Part shown: positions 26,201-34,699 of the stretch, piece by piece
How the letters are laid out: every line of letters starts with the position of its first letter
How positions within the stretch are numbered: the stretch's first letter is position 1
NCBI RefSeq assembly: GCF_036321145.2
Contig: NC_086233.1
Span: 13,127,501 to 13,191,500 of the forward strand
Length of the DNA: 64,000 nt
Origin: Pelmatolapia mariae
Taxonomy: Eukaryota > Chordata > Actinopteri > Cichliformes > Cichlidae
Direction: 5' to 3'
Made by a program: the position numbers and the translations under genes
The notes under the pieces: generated by a model
Databases searched by the model: none
The model's input: the letters and a program-made list of their open reading frames with translations, nothing else
What the model was told of the DNA's origin: nothing

Positions 26201-27100
26201 TTTGGAACGCTAGAAAAAAAGAAAAATTTTCTTTCACTCCACTAAGCTTCCCACAAAGTGGGAAGAACTTCTTTTTCCGGTCTTATTTAGAGAGCCTCTT
26301 TTTGCTGCTGTCATTCAGTAACTAGTTTCCAACAAGGTTTAATATTTAAGGGAAGGATGAAGTCTCAACAACCCGCTGAACTGAGGTTTAATAAGTATTT
26401 AATAAGTCATTTAAAATTCATGTCGTTCTGCTGCTCATTGCTTATGAGACTGGCAAAATGCAATGACAATATGAAACGAGAAGTACAAACACATTCACTA
26501 TGGCTGTTTAGAGCTGAAGTTACAAATATCGGTTGTGGCGTAAACAATACATACTACATACATTTTTCTTGCTCTCATTTAAAACAGTTTTCACAAACCA
26601 AAAAGGCAGTATAAGAGCGAGTAAGGTAAACAAAACTAGCAAACCCATCATATATGAAACGTTAGCAGGTAACATTAGCACTTACATTTCACATTAACAA
26701 ACCCACTTAGCAGTTAGCCAGAGTCCTATTTGTACAGCTAACTCTGGCTAACTGTTTAAAGGTGAGCCACCTTTGGACTGCCTGTTGTACGTCTACTGAA
26801 ATTAGCACGATTACGCCAGGTGTTGCTAAAATTAGCCCGTTAGTTGTTACTGAACAGGCTAGCTGGCTAATGTGGCTACCAAACTATGGGGGGGTTAACG
26901 AATTTCTTACCAGTATGTTTTACTCCATGTGTCGAACCTCAACAATTATGCTTCTCTTCAGATGTAACGCAGAAGAAAACGTTGCTGGTATCTTAGGGTA
27001 ATTCCACGGTAAAAGTTGTTCGGTCAGCTAGCTGCTGGATTAGTTTTACTGGAGAGGTGTAAATTCTCCACTTAGGCGGCCATCTTGAACAGGCAGACTG
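1..27100 (-). CDS. zfyve16: zfyve16 (endofin), FYVE-domain endosomal adaptor, C-terminal end beyond window
   Basis: Endofin is a PI3P-binding early-endosome protein; the family anchors receptor-regulated Smads in BMP signalling and recruits PP1 and TOM1. Coding exons read on the minus strand are 21722-21653 (start codon 21722-21720), 19582-17487, 12150-12054, 5185-5009, 4919-4780, 3720-3504, 3352-3230, 2533-2378, 2287-2063, 1871-1789, 1435-1331, 578-428, 310-230 and 142-1. All junctions are GT/AG and every phase agrees, giving about 1,287 codons without a stop. The N-terminus begins MDSFFKAAVCDLDKLLDDFE; the FYVE domain shows WVPD, KRRHHCRACG and ARVC; an RVWF PP1-docking motif follows; the rest matches the conserved SARA/endofin C-terminal region. 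Human endofin is about 1,540 residues, so roughly 230 residues lie off the window. SARA (ZFYVE9) is the close paralogue; endofin is preferred because ckmt2 and rasgrf2 are the neighbours, as on human 5q14. Confidence 0.93.
2613..3215. mobile_element. Tc1/mariner foldback: two 3' ends in inverted orientation
   Basis: The left end carries a Tc1-type terminus (CACTACCAGTCAAAAGTTTG, 2615-2634). Bases 2887-3075 encode a transposase C-terminus with WPPQSPDLNPMEMVWDEM, which holds the last catalytic acidic residue region. Bases about 2760-2900, reverse complemented, resemble about 3050-3210 (shared CCATTTCAGGTGACTAC, ATGAAGCTCAT, ACATAATTCCA). The insertion is therefore an inverted pair of Tc1 3' ends rather than a simple truncated copy. 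It lies in a zfyve16 intron. Confidence 0.75.
4292..4719 (+). mobile_element. Non-autonomous hAT element, copy A, with short zinc-finger ORF
   Basis: The ends are CAGGGGTG...CACCCCTG and an exact 8-bp target duplication, GTTATAAA, flanks it (4284-4291 and 4720-4727), diagnostic of the hAT superfamily. Inverted ends extend through CGCGCACCAGATAAGAAGTT. ORF 4431-4700 begins MSKKQAPLSNYIGVP and includes KWLQEVSWLQ and MWCRICRENP. This resembles the N-terminal CxxC finger of ZNF862/KIAA1586-like hAT transposases. The catalytic domain is deleted and the ORF runs directly into the right inverted repeat. Confidence 0.88.
4780..4919 (-). CDS. zfyve16: zfyve16 exon with RVWF protein phosphatase 1 docking motif
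   Basis: The exon encodes KRVWFADGILPNGEVADT and neighbouring residues. RVWF fits the RVxF consensus for binding the PP1 catalytic subunit, which SARA and endofin are known to recruit to dephosphorylate receptor or Smad. The low edge of the exon is only 60 bp from a hAT insertion at 4292-4719, yet the donor ACAACA|GTAAGG is intact. Confidence 0.9.
5186..9229. other. zfyve16 intron, left half (no gene recognised)
   Basis: It is AT-rich intronic sequence between exon 5185-5009 and the outer hAT element, with poly-T at 5220-5245. Apart from the repeat fragment near 8505 and an exon-like patch at 6370-6424 discussed in the findings, nothing recognisable was seen. Short open frames at 7318-7651 and 8858-9055 match no family known to me. 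Confidence 0.6.
8505..8612. repeat. Fragment of a dispersed GGGCTGGGTATTGAT repeat
   Basis: GGGGCTGGGTATTGATTTTG followed by repeated CGATTCAATT resembles one terminus of a common fish DNA-transposon family. No matching opposite end was found nearby, so only a fragment is claimed. Confidence 0.35.
9848..10296 (+). mobile_element. Non-autonomous hAT element, copy B, same family as 4292-4719
   Basis: It is flanked by an exact 8-bp duplication TAAATAAC (9840-9847 and 10297-10304). The ends are CAGGGGTGCACATAAGTGG and its near inverted complement, longer and better preserved than in copy A. ORF 9924-10256 carries the same MSKKQAPLSNY start (at 9987) and IWCRMCRENP finger. It is inserted inside an older hAT-like element spanning 9230-11640. 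Confidence 0.9.
10407..11097. mobile_element. hAT-type MITE nested in the outer element
   Basis: It starts TAGGGCTGTGCGATATGACC and ends CAGCCCTA, flanked by exact 8-bp duplications ATTAGAAC at 10399-10406 and 11098-11105. Both edges carry CGATAT/ATATCG-rich repeats typical of fish elements of this kind. No ORF resembling a transposase was seen. Confidence 0.85.
12054..12150 (-). CDS. zfyve16: zfyve16 exon completing the FYVE zinc finger
   Basis: This 97-bp exon translates VYCAVCCNRKCKLKYLEKEA followed by RVCVLCFDTIHR. It supplies the remaining zinc-binding cysteines and the conserved RVC motif of the FYVE domain. The (R/K)(R/K)HHCR phosphoinositide-binding patch lies in the preceding exon. 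The donor is AGAG|GTAAGG and the acceptor GGCAG|GTTTAC, and the phase matches both neighbouring exons. Confidence 0.93.
12750..13455. mobile_element. PIF/Harbinger-like MITE
   Basis: Left AGCTGGGCATACACTGTGTG and right CACAATGTATGCCCAGCT form inverted ends of about 25 bp, flanked by the trinucleotide TAA on both sides (12747-12749 and 13456-13458). A 3-bp TWA duplication is characteristic of PIF/Harbinger. The 706-bp interior has no recognisable coding sequence. It lies in the intron that divides the FYVE finger. Confidence 0.72.
13680..13810. repeat. Dispersed repeat fragment abutting the DIRS element
   Basis: The stretch around GGGTTGCCACAGTGAATAGA and AAATGCCCTTCCTGACGCAA resembles a high-copy fish interspersed repeat, probably non-LTR derived. 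It directly precedes the DIRS left terminus. The family assignment is from memory of the motif only. Confidence 0.4.
14221..15640 (+). pseudogene. DIRS gag-like region, frame-disrupted
   Basis: Plus-strand reading gives MDSKLMRAKQK and then two CxxC pairs (CPVCLG, CAFC), as in DIRS first ORFs. Translation then changes frame before continuing from about 14989 through ARAMSSVTMLQTYQARCLAE to a Pro/Ala-rich tail near 15600. At least one frameshift separates the two blocks. Antisense open frames over the same bases are composition shadows. Confidence 0.6.
15950..16640 (+). pseudogene. DIRS tyrosine recombinase remnant
   Basis: An N-terminal SAM-like half (STRGLYAYKWQAFEQWCQDG, DVLTFLQDLLDKGLSFSTIK) is in one frame. 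The C-terminal catalytic half (NKGRVLSKQRLSHWI, RAHSTRGMATSW) is in another, and the tyrosine segment VRFYLLDV (Tyr codon 16568-16570) follows in a third. The block that normally carries the first catalytic Arg is missing between AAYSS and the downstream piece, so the enzyme is inactive. Confidence 0.75.
17487..19582 (-). CDS. zfyve16: zfyve16 giant exon: acidic N-terminal region plus first half of the FYVE finger
   Basis: This single 2,096-bp exon encodes about 700 residues. It is bounded by an acceptor ending TTGCAG just above 19582 and a donor G|GTATGT below 17487. Most of it is low-complexity, rich in Glu, Ser, Asp and Pro, and probably disordered. It contains a conserved GGARPKQL patch and ends inside the FYVE domain at HHCRACGK. 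A 105-bp in-frame minisatellite at 18430-18534 encodes five SHPEAPA heptads. The exon joins 12150-12054 across a 5.3-kb intron that holds a DIRS element and a PIF/Harbinger-like MITE. Confidence 0.93.
18430..18534 (-). repeat. In-frame coding minisatellite, five 21-bp units
   Basis: Five essentially identical copies of a 21-bp unit (GGATGGGAAGCGGGTGCCTC plus one base on the plus strand) encode the heptad SHPEAPA within zfyve16. The next unit is diverged. Human endofin has no equivalent heptad array, so this is a lineage-level expansion in a disordered region and is likely length-polymorphic. Confidence 0.93.
19583..21652. other. zfyve16 intron 2
   Basis: Apart from the exon-derived duplication at 20047-20123 and a scrap resembling a Tc1/mariner terminus (ACTGCCTGGCCAAAAAA, about 20144-20160), no feature was recognised. 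A stretch near 21240-21420 with GCAGACTCAAAGCAGACACTC is less AT-rich but shows no clear promoter. Confidence 0.5.
20047..20123 (-). repeat. Diverged intronic copy of zfyve16 exon sequence next to the minisatellite
   Basis: These 77 bases resemble zfyve16 exon bases 18514-18590 in the same orientation and colinear over their whole length, at roughly 85% by eye. Shared stretches include CTCCGGATGGGA, GACTCTTCC and TGGCTTCCAG. The copy sits in the intron upstream of the giant exon. It has no splice signals and is presumably a local duplication of the minisatellite edge. Confidence 0.8.
22398..22712. mobile_element. Short foldback element with 55-60 bp inverted arms
   Basis: Bases about 22400-22460 (CTGTTCATCTGGACGTAGCG, GTGGGAGAAACG) reappear inverted at about 22655-22711 (CGTTTCTCCCAC, GTCCAGATGAACAG). 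The interior contains two ATTATGCAAAT-like motifs. This is a MITE-like dispersed repeat of fish genomes; no target duplication could be fixed. Confidence 0.6.
23110..24032. mobile_element. hAT-type MITE in zfyve16 intron 1
   Basis: It is flanked by the exact 8-bp repeat ATGCAAAC at 23102-23109 and 24033-24040. It begins TAGAGCAGGGCGATATGACC and ends GATATGGCCCAGCCCTA, which are imperfect inverted ends related to those at 10407-11097. The 923-bp interior has no readable transposase. Confidence 0.83.
24185..24913. mobile_element. Probable hAT-like MITE, older copy
   Basis: Ends TAAGGTTGGGAGATATG and ATCGCCAAACCTTA are inverted complements with mismatches. The flanking octamers GAACAAAA and GTACACAA match at six of eight positions, consistent with a decayed 8-bp duplication. 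No ORF is recognisable. Confidence 0.5.
24914..26910. other. zfyve16 intron 1, proximal part
   Basis: About 2 kb of AT-rich sequence between the older hAT-like MITE and the putative first exon. No coding exon, inverted-repeat element or tandem repeat was recognised. Confidence 0.5.
26911..27100 (-). promoter_or_regulatory. zfyve16: Probable zfyve16 promoter and non-coding first exon
   Basis: On the minus strand a CAAGATGGCCGCC stretch (27087-27075) matches the YY1 element often found just inside the first exon of housekeeping genes. About 165 bp downstream is a strong donor, ACTG|GTAAGAA (exon edge 26911). This fits a 5' UTR exon joining the start-codon exon, whose acceptor is just above 21763. 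The ATG inside the YY1 box opens a three-codon reading frame (M-A-A-stop), so it would be a minimal uORF. No transcript evidence is available; the call is inferred from motifs and position. Confidence 0.5.
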
Positions 27101-28204
27101 TCGGGAGGTCACAGGATATGCTTAGGCTGTGGAGAAAGCGAGGCTGGCATACAAGTTTACTCACCAGCGCAGAAGTGGTGGTGAGTAAACTTGTTCTTCC
27201 TGGGAGCTACATACAAACGAGAAATTTAAAAAAAAAAAAAAAAAACTTGACAAAAACTTTCTCAGGCAAGTTCTGAAACATTAGAGTTTCTTAAAGGTAA
27301 TCACTGTAAATTTCTCTGTTATTTTTTTTAAATATAATTTTCTATTCTAAAAAAATAAAGAATAAAAAATTGGAAGTTGAACAAGGGCTGCCTTGTGCTT
27401 TTGTGTAATAGCAATTTATTGTTTTATTATTTTGCTATATAAGAACCACTCCATTTCCCATCACTTCTTCTTTTTTTAATACTGAGATTGTGATGCTGGA
27501 AAGGCTCATCTCAAAGTTTCAAAATGGGACTTCAGAAATGAGTAGATGGCAACACGATAGCCATCTTTCATGTCATGTGTGATAGCTCCAGATGTGTTTG
27601 TTCACAGTTATCAACGACAAGCAATGGTGGATCTTACTGTGAAACAATAAGAGTCATCTGCTGCATACCTATGTTATAACAAGTTGTTATTTGTATTTTT
27701 GTGTCCGTCCTGTGAACTCAAAGCAGCCTGGCCACTCTCTTTTGACCTGTAGCATCAACAAGGTATTTCTGCCCAGAGGAATCTTATGACCTTAAAAAGA
27801 AACAGCTGGACTTCTTTAATTTTGTTGAAGACATTTCACCTCTCATCCGAGGCCAAAAAGTGGAGAGTCACAGATATTTAAACCTTAGTTGGTAGTGTCC
27901 CTTAGGAGGGGGTAATTGACCCACTATTAATCATGTGACTCATCACATAAGGTGTGAAAAAACCACTAGTGGTTTCAGGTGAAATCAGTGTGATCCCTTA
28001 ACCCACCCTATCATGTGAACGATTGAGGTCACCTGACGTAAGATGCGACTGAAAAGAAAACTGCTCCTCACTGTGAGTCACACTTAAAAGGTTGTAATTT
28101 AGAGAATTATGAGTAAATTAGAACATTTCTGACAGCCAGTAAGAGTAGGATGTTCTTAGACTCTGTGATTTTTTTTCTTGCATTTTCATTATTATGTCAT
28201 TGTA
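27101..28204. other. Intergenic interval, zfyve16 to ube2l3-like
   Basis: Head-to-head intergenic DNA with a poly-A run at 27229-27246. A dispersed repeat at about 27800-28060 (GAAGACATTTCACCTCTCAT and following) recalls the foldback family at 22398-22712. No gene was seen. Confidence 0.45.
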
Positions 28205-28530
28205 TCGTCAATTCAATTAAATTCAGTTTTATTTATACAGCACCAAATTACAACAACAGTTGCCTCAAGGCAATTTATATTGCCTACCCAACAATCATAA
28301 GACTCCCTATGAGCAAGAACTGTGGTGACAGTGGGAAGAAAAAACTCCCTTTTAACAGGAAGAAACCTCCAGCAGAACCAGGCTCAGGGAGGGGTGGCCA
28401 TCTGCCACAACTGGTTCATGGTGAGGGGAGGAAAACAGGACAAAAGACGTGTTGTGGAAGAGAGGCAGAGATTAATAACAAGTAATGATTCAGTGCAGAG
28501 AGGTCTGTTAACACCTTGTCACTAACAGGT
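28205..28530 (-). mobile_element. 3' tail of an L2-like LINE, copy 1
   Basis: The low edge has the AATTCAATTAAATTCAGTTT tail and TTTATTTATACAGCACCAAA; GGAAGAAACCTCCAGCAGAA follows near 28360. The same blocks occur at 39335-39630 and 40612-41300, the latter also encoding the LINE's C-terminal residues, so this is a minus-strand 3' end. Confidence 0.65.
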
Positions 28531-29052
28531 GACAAAAAAATTTAATTTAATAGAATCACTTTTCAAAAAAATCCATAAAGACTTTTTGATAAAAGGACAT
28601 TCCCATTTCATCAGTGTGAAATGTGGGGAAATTATATTTTTTTTCTTTAATTGTCTTTTAATTTCAAAATAATTAATGTGTACTTGTTTTTTTTATAACG
28701 GTTTTGCATCGATTTTCCACATCTCTTTAAAATGAGCCATGGTTAAATGAATGTATTAGATAAATTAAACGGAACTAAATACTGGACTAGCTTACCACAA
28801 TAGATGGATAAATATAATAGTTTTATTCTAAAAGGATGTCTTAAAGAAATGGGGATACCTAAAAGGAATCAGGAACACATATCCAAAGCAAAGCGGTAAG
28901 AATTTGGTTAAAATCTGTAACCCTCCGGGCCCAAAGAGGGCGGTAACGCAAGAGAATCCCGCCCGTCATCCGCTTTAAAACAAACTGAAAAGAAGTCGAG
29001 GTAGAGCGGAAAGAAAAAGGAAGAAGAAGGCGAAGACGGAATCGGTACCACA

Positions 29053-29548
29053 ATGACTTCGGCTAGGAGACTAACTAGGGTAAGAAAAAGACCTGAGTTG
29101 TTGGATTTCTGCAACTTTGACATGGTTTAAACAATGGTTTCGACTTTATGAGTGTAGCTACAGATTCGTGGGCAAAGAGAAAATGTCCGGGTGTTTCTCG
29201 CTCAAGTGTCTGACAAAACGAAAGGATAATGACGGCTGACAGACGGTGACTCGGGGTTTAGTTGTTAATTTGAAATGCCAGCAGAGCGTGATTAAGCTTT
29301 AAGGTAAAACTGTCATCTACGGCTTTAAGTCGGAAAGCAAGCTGGTGTTTAATAGGCAAGCATGGTGGAAACTGTAGCAGCTCGTTTTAACCGCTGTCGC
29401 CGTCTGAAGGCAGCCGCGGAGGCGAAAACATGGAGACTTTGGGGTTGGGACGTGACGTCAGACCTCATCTGAGCCGTATACGTTTAATAAACTGTGTGTG
29501 TGTGTGTATATGTATATGTATATGTATATGTATGTGTATATGTATATG

Positions 29549-29637
<89 letters not shown>

Positions 29638-32600
29638 CATTATTCTCTTGTTTAGGGGATTAAGAGTTAGTTATTAGCAAAACAGTATACGAAGTCATTT
29701 TGATTTATTTTGACTTGGTCATGTACTTGCATGTAAACAAACGCAATATAAAACAAACAGAAGGAGTAATGCCTTTATTATTTCAGCTTTTTTCAGCAAC
29801 AAAATAGAGTGGTCAATAAATTATGAAGAATTAAGTGTAACAATTGGAAAGAATTGTTCCTGTAAGTTAAAAGAGTAAGTAGAAAAATGTGGCTATTGTA
29901 GACACTGATTTTTATTTTTAAAGAGAGAAAAAAATGAATTGTATGCTAATGTTGTAAACAGTGTAGTGGCTGGCCAAGCGTTCATACTTTCTTTTGTTCT
30001 GACTCGTTTTAGTTTTGATTTGCTGTATGTTAGTAATTTCCTCATACCAAAAAGAAAATGGTGAAGTGTGCTGTCACGACTTCCTGAAGTCCCCTGACAG
30101 TTTAGTTTTACAGTTCAGGTAAATTCCAAATTCCACTGGGAATTAGAAAAGATCTACTATTTGCTTTCAGTTAAAACTGTTGCAAGAGAATTATCTGAAA
30201 TGACTGGGACTGTAGGGCATGTACAGCTTGAATTGATCTGTATAAAATATTTTGACTCACTTTCTGTCTGCCAATCACTTGCAGCTGTAGGACCTCAGCG
30301 GTTTGATAACATTTACTAGTTTCTTCCTCCTGTTTGTCTATCTCACCTATATGTTCTTCTGAAATTTATACTGGCAGACTTTTTGACCATATGAATGAAA
30401 AATATTTGATCTGAGTAACCAGATGGATTTGTTTTGTAACGCTTTTAAGCTTCTTTTTTTTTTTCTTCTTTTTTTTAAACTAATGCTAGTGCTAGTGTTC
30501 AGCTAACAGCTGGCTGTGGTGGTTGAAGGTGACTGTTATCACAAGGCTGCTCCTTGATATTCTCTGCAACTGCTTTGCTTTATACCTGGAATCAGTCAAC
30601 CGCAAACAAGGTTAACAAGTCACAAACGAAACACTTTTTTTTTTTTTTTTTAAATAACTAAAAGTAACCATCATGGAACCATTAGTCCTCAGCCATTGTT
30701 GCCGCACATGCACATTTTAAAGATGCAATACCCATTTAAGTTTGAAGCTATTTCAGGTTTTTGTTTTTCTTCTTTAATTTGTTGAGGGTTATGTTAAAAA
30801 GCTTAGTCTATATGAATACTTGAGTGTTTTATACATCACAGGCCTTCATGGCAAAAAAACTGAGTTCTCCACCTCTGTCTGTTTGCCATACACACATGTC
30901 ATTGCAAAGGTCACAGTCTGGCAACCCATTATTTTATTTATTTATTGTTAATTAGTATGAATCTATGACTGCTGCCCTGTAAGTATGCAAAACTGTATTA
31001 GTGGAGGTGAAGGTCTCACACAGGCCATCATTGTCCGATGTTAATAAAATTTAAAACACCATAATCGTTTTTGCAGTATTTATGTGAACAGCCTGGAAGG
31101 AAAAATGCATTGTGTGAATAGTAATCTGAACCGAGGAACAGCGGGTATGAGTCATTGTGGAGGAAGTGATGTAACTGTTTACTGTCTGACGGGACTCGGT
31201 CCATCAGGGCCATATTACACAGTTCCTCTGAATCACCTACACCCAGCAGTTTGTATTTCTTAGCTGGTTTCTTGACTTTTCCTCACGTTTTATCGACATC
31301 AATCAGCCACAAGTTTAAAACCACAACCTCATAATGTGGCGCTCACCCTAATGTCACCAAAAGAACTGACTTGTAAAGGTACCAACGCAATTCTAAAAGC
31401 CATCACCTTAAGTCAGTGTGTGTGTGTCCGTGTGTGCCCATCCCAACAATGCTTGTCTGGGTTGAGATCTTGGAAATTTGGGGACCAAGTCAGCACTGTG
31501 TTGTTTATGTGGTCATTTCTGACAGTCTGCATTTGTGCAGCATCATGCACAGCAATTTGTGTGCTGACACGTTTTTGTCCTAGCCAGCTGAAGACTGTTT
31601 TTCTGTGGGCTGAAACGACATGGTCCAGTACTGCCCTTTCTGAACCTGCCGAGTCACCATTTCTCCTTCCTTGGATCACTTTTAGTAGGTTCTGGCTTCC
31701 AGTTTGGAGATGTTGTGGCTGATTACTCTGTTATACATTCACGCATTTGTCTGTTTGTTCTTCCTGTTCTGTCACTGCATAATTTTGCACCAAATTTCAA
31801 TCAATTATGTTTCGTTTCAGGAGATTCAAGACATTCGCGATTCTGGAATAAAGAATTTCCGAATCATTCAAGTGGATGAATCTAATATTTTGAACTGGCA
31901 AGGGCTTATTGTTCCTGTAAGTATTGACCCTATGTAACTATACATTTTTCCCACTTTTGTTTCTCTAATGCCTCAAATTTCAGATCACACATTGTGAAGT
32001 TTGAGAAGAACATTTTGGTGGAAATTTGGGTTGACTTGTATGAAAAATATTGTTTTATATAGTCTATATATATATCTGTTGTGAACAGTACATTATCAGC
32101 TTACTTGTTTTTTGTTCACTTATTTTATTTTTTTAAGGTTTCTGTTTTGGTAAGTGTCAGACAAAAGTTTTGGTTCTGTTTAATGCTGTAGAGAGGGGCA
32201 TCTTTAATATGTTCAGAAGTATAAAAAAGAAGAACATTATTAGAGAAGAACACTGAAATCATTTTAGCAACATTTTTAATTTTCACTATTAAAAGTATCA
32301 AAGGCGCACATAAAAATGACCCCCACCAAGTCATCTTAAAGTCAAAGAGCATTATTAATTAAATTATGTAATTATTGCTGACTAAATATTATTTCAATTT
32401 TCCTGAAATTAACACATTCTTATTTTCTTCAAGGACTGTCCTCCATATGACAAAGGAGCATTTCGGATTGAGATCATCTTCCCTGCAGAGTATCCTTTCA
32501 AGCCACCTAAGATAACCTTCAAGACAAAAATCTACCACCCCAACATTGATGAAAAGGGCCAGGTCTGCCTGCCCATCATCAGTGTGGAGAACTGGAAGCC

Positions 32601-32878
32601 AGCCACGAAAACCTGCCAAGGTGAAAATGGACATCCACATCTTATTATTGCTGTCTTATATCTGTTCCAAAAAGTACCAAATATGCTCACAAATGTTCTT
32701 TTCTCATTCCCTCTGTCTGCCAGTGATTCAGTGTCTGGTTGCGATGGTGAACATGCCTCAGCCAGAGCATCCACTGAGGGCTGACCTGGCAGAGGAGTAC
32801 ACTAAAGACCGTGCGAAATTCATGAAGAACGCAGAGGAGTTCACAAAGAAACACAGTGAAAAGCGACCTGTGGACTGA
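29053..32878 (+). CDS. ube2l3: UBE2L3/UbcH7-type ubiquitin-conjugating enzyme, complete
   Basis: The E2 transfers ubiquitin from E1 to HECT and RBR E3 ligases. Exons 29053-29079, 31821-31916, 32434-32620 and 32724-32878 join in frame to 154 residues, the length of human UBE2L3. The start MTSARRLTR aligns with the family N-terminus. Conserved features in family numbering: E3-contact Phe63, HPN at 76-78, catalytic Cys86 in VCLP, Lys96 and Lys100. UbcH7-specific Pro88 and His119 are present; these residues are known to limit lysine reactivity and favour Cys-active E3s. Differences from human UBE2L3 include Cys at 43, 102 and 107 and Met at 111 and 114. It may be a teleost paralogue, because human UBE2L3 is not on the zfyve16-ckmt2 chromosome. 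A poly(A) signal lies near 33170. Confidence 0.93.
29485..29636. repeat. Compound (TG)n-(TATG)n-(TA)n microsatellite
   Basis: A TG run, several TATG units and about 45 TA dinucleotides lie 0.4 kb into ube2l3 intron 1. Open frames of alternating Ile-Tyr over it are artefacts. The pure TA tract can extrude a cruciform and is likely length-unstable. Confidence 0.95.
29637..31319. other. ube2l3 intron 1, featureless part
   Basis: AT-rich intron between the TA microsatellite and the Tc1 remnant, with poly-T at 30457-30475 and 30634-30650. No coding or mobile sequence was recognised. Confidence 0.5.
31320..31735 (-). mobile_element. Internally deleted Tc1-like remnant
   Basis: The stretches GGTTGAGATCTTGGAAATTT and CCTTCCTTGGATCACTTTTA match blocks I know from opposite parts of a fish Tc1-family transposase gene read on the minus strand; the middle is missing. 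A decayed PNFQDLNPD motif on the minus strand echoes the Tc1 SPDLNP motif. Confidence 0.5.
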
Positions 32879-33163
32879 CGACCCGCCTCTTAGACTTCCT
32901 TTTTGTTTCCTGTTCAAAGAACCCAGCCTGACTCTCTGTTCTTATCCCCTTATTTCACAGAGATGGCCTGTTCTCCAAACCTGCATTGTTTAGCACTCTC
33001 CAACCACTCTTTAATAGAGGCTTGTGTTGCTGTTTCACTTTGCCAAAAAGAAAAGCAGGACTTTTTGGTGCACAGGCAGGCTCTGGCCTCAAAGTGTCAC
33101 CTTTTGGTTGTTTTTGACTTCTTTCTACTGATTTTTTTTTTTTTTTTTTTTTTTTTCCTTTTT

Positions 33164-33180
33164 AGAAAAAATAAAATTTT
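33164..33180 (+). terminator. Poly(A) signal of the ube2l3-like gene
   Basis: AATAAA occurs about 290 bp after the stop codon, following a long T tract (about 33132-33156). This is the first canonical hexamer downstream on the plus strand. Confidence 0.6.
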
Positions 33181-33689
33181 CTGAGGTGGCATCGTCGAAA
33201 GTGAAATCTCTGAAAAGTGCTGTTCTGCTTACTTTAATGCTGAATGTGTTCTTAGATTAATCATTAGCTTATGCAGACCTGTTTACAGATTTTTAAGCAT
33301 TGTTTCAAATCTTGACGGCATTTAATGCTGTGGGTTATATTTGTCATCTACTCCTTTCAATCGTTTTCCCCCTAGGATACACCGTGATCTGTAAAATCAC
33401 CCGTGGCAGAATTTAAATTTGTTGCTCATGCAAAATTCACGCGGGAGCAAAGAAACTTCTGAAAATGCAACAACATTCAAGTCATTGAATCATTTTTTGT
33501 ATCTTTAGAAATATTATTAAACTTCTTCCACCTCTGTTGGCCCCTTTGTAAAGTGCATGTTGTCAGTGAACATTACATTAAAGATCCATTATTACTGATG
33601 TAAAAACAAGATACAAAATTACTGATGCTTACAAATGTGAGAAGCCAGTAGGAAATACAGAGGCATATGCAGGATCTGTCCTATTCCTG

Positions 33690-34545
33690 TAGTGGGATTT
33701 TTAGGCATAATCCTTACCAGATTTACAGCTGGCTCAAGCTTTGGAGAGGTAAAGAAAGGCGATTGAAATTACTTTGATAATGTCATGGTTGTTGATGCTA
33801 TAGATGGGCTCATCTAAGGATTTCAAAAACTGCACATCTACTGGGATTTTCCTGCACAACCATCTCTAGGGTTTAGATAATGGTTAGGAAAGGAGAGCGT
33901 ATTCAGTTAACTTATAGATTTTTAGAGGTCAGAGGAAAGGGACCAGGCTACTTTGAGCCACTAGAAAGGTGGCAGTAGCTCAAATAACTACTTGTTACAG
34001 CAACACCAACTTTGAATGTTAAGCGTTGAAGCTGATAGGCTACAGAATTAGAAGACCATACCAGATGGCACTCCTGTCAGCTAAGAAGAGGACACTGAGG
34101 CTACAGTGTGCACAAGCTCACCAAAATTGGCCAGCAGAGGACAGGAAAAATCTTTATTTCTGCTGTGATGTTCAGATGGTAGGGTCAGAATCGGCATAAA
34201 CATAAAAGCATGGATCCATACTGTGTCAGTGTTTCAGGATGATCGTGGTGGTGAAATGGTGTGCAGGGTATTTTCTTGGTACATTTTGGACCCGTAAGTA
34301 CCAACTGAGCACTATTAGCCTACCTGAGTATTATTGCTGACCATGTCCATTCCTTTATAACCATCACGTGCAACTGGAAAATCTGCAGCAACTGGTTGAT
34401 GCTATCATGACAGTATGAACCAAAATCTCAGGAATGTTTCTAGCACCTTTTTGAATCTCTGCCACTAATAATTAAGACCGTCCTGAAGACAAAAGGGTTT
34501 CCAACCCATCACCAGCACGGTTTACCTAATAAAGTGGCTGATGAT
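33690..34545 (+). mobile_element. Decayed Tc1/mariner-family transposase gene
   Basis: Plus-strand frames, broken by several stops, recall a Tc1-type DDE region (DGRVRIGINIKAW, then VFQDDRGGEMV and VFSWYILDP). The right end contains CCTAATAAAGTGGCTGATGA, like a known fish Tc1 terminus. It is a fossil lying between the convergent 3' ends of ube2l3-like and ckmt2. Confidence 0.6.
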
Positions 34546-34699
34546 GATAGGAAAATAAAACTGCCATCTAATAACTACAAAACTGATATTATCTTCATGC
34601 AAATAACAGACCGTGCTTACTTCAGTGAAAGAATGCTAAACCACTTTCTACACATTATTGTTCAGCCAAAGTGAAAAACAGAACAACAGCAAAAAACAA

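Noticed and set aside
28150..28525. Plus-strand ORFs over 28150-28525 and 39419-39625 as small genes
   Set aside because: They overlie L2-like LINE 3' tails whose coding strand is minus; the shared NRKKPPAEPGSGRG string is repeat-derived.
27000..29060. Bidirectional promoter shared by zfyve16 and the ube2l3-like gene
   Set aside because: The predicted starts are almost 2 kb apart with repeats between them, too far for a typical bidirectional promoter.
29458..29663. Ile-Tyr repeat ORFs and Cys-Val or Thr-His repeat ORFs at 45640-45938 and 59644-59883
   Set aside because: Translations of TA and CA/GT microsatellites, not genes.
31336..31722. 128-codon plus-strand ORF as a gene
   Set aside because: It covers a deleted Tc1-like remnant read on the wrong strand.
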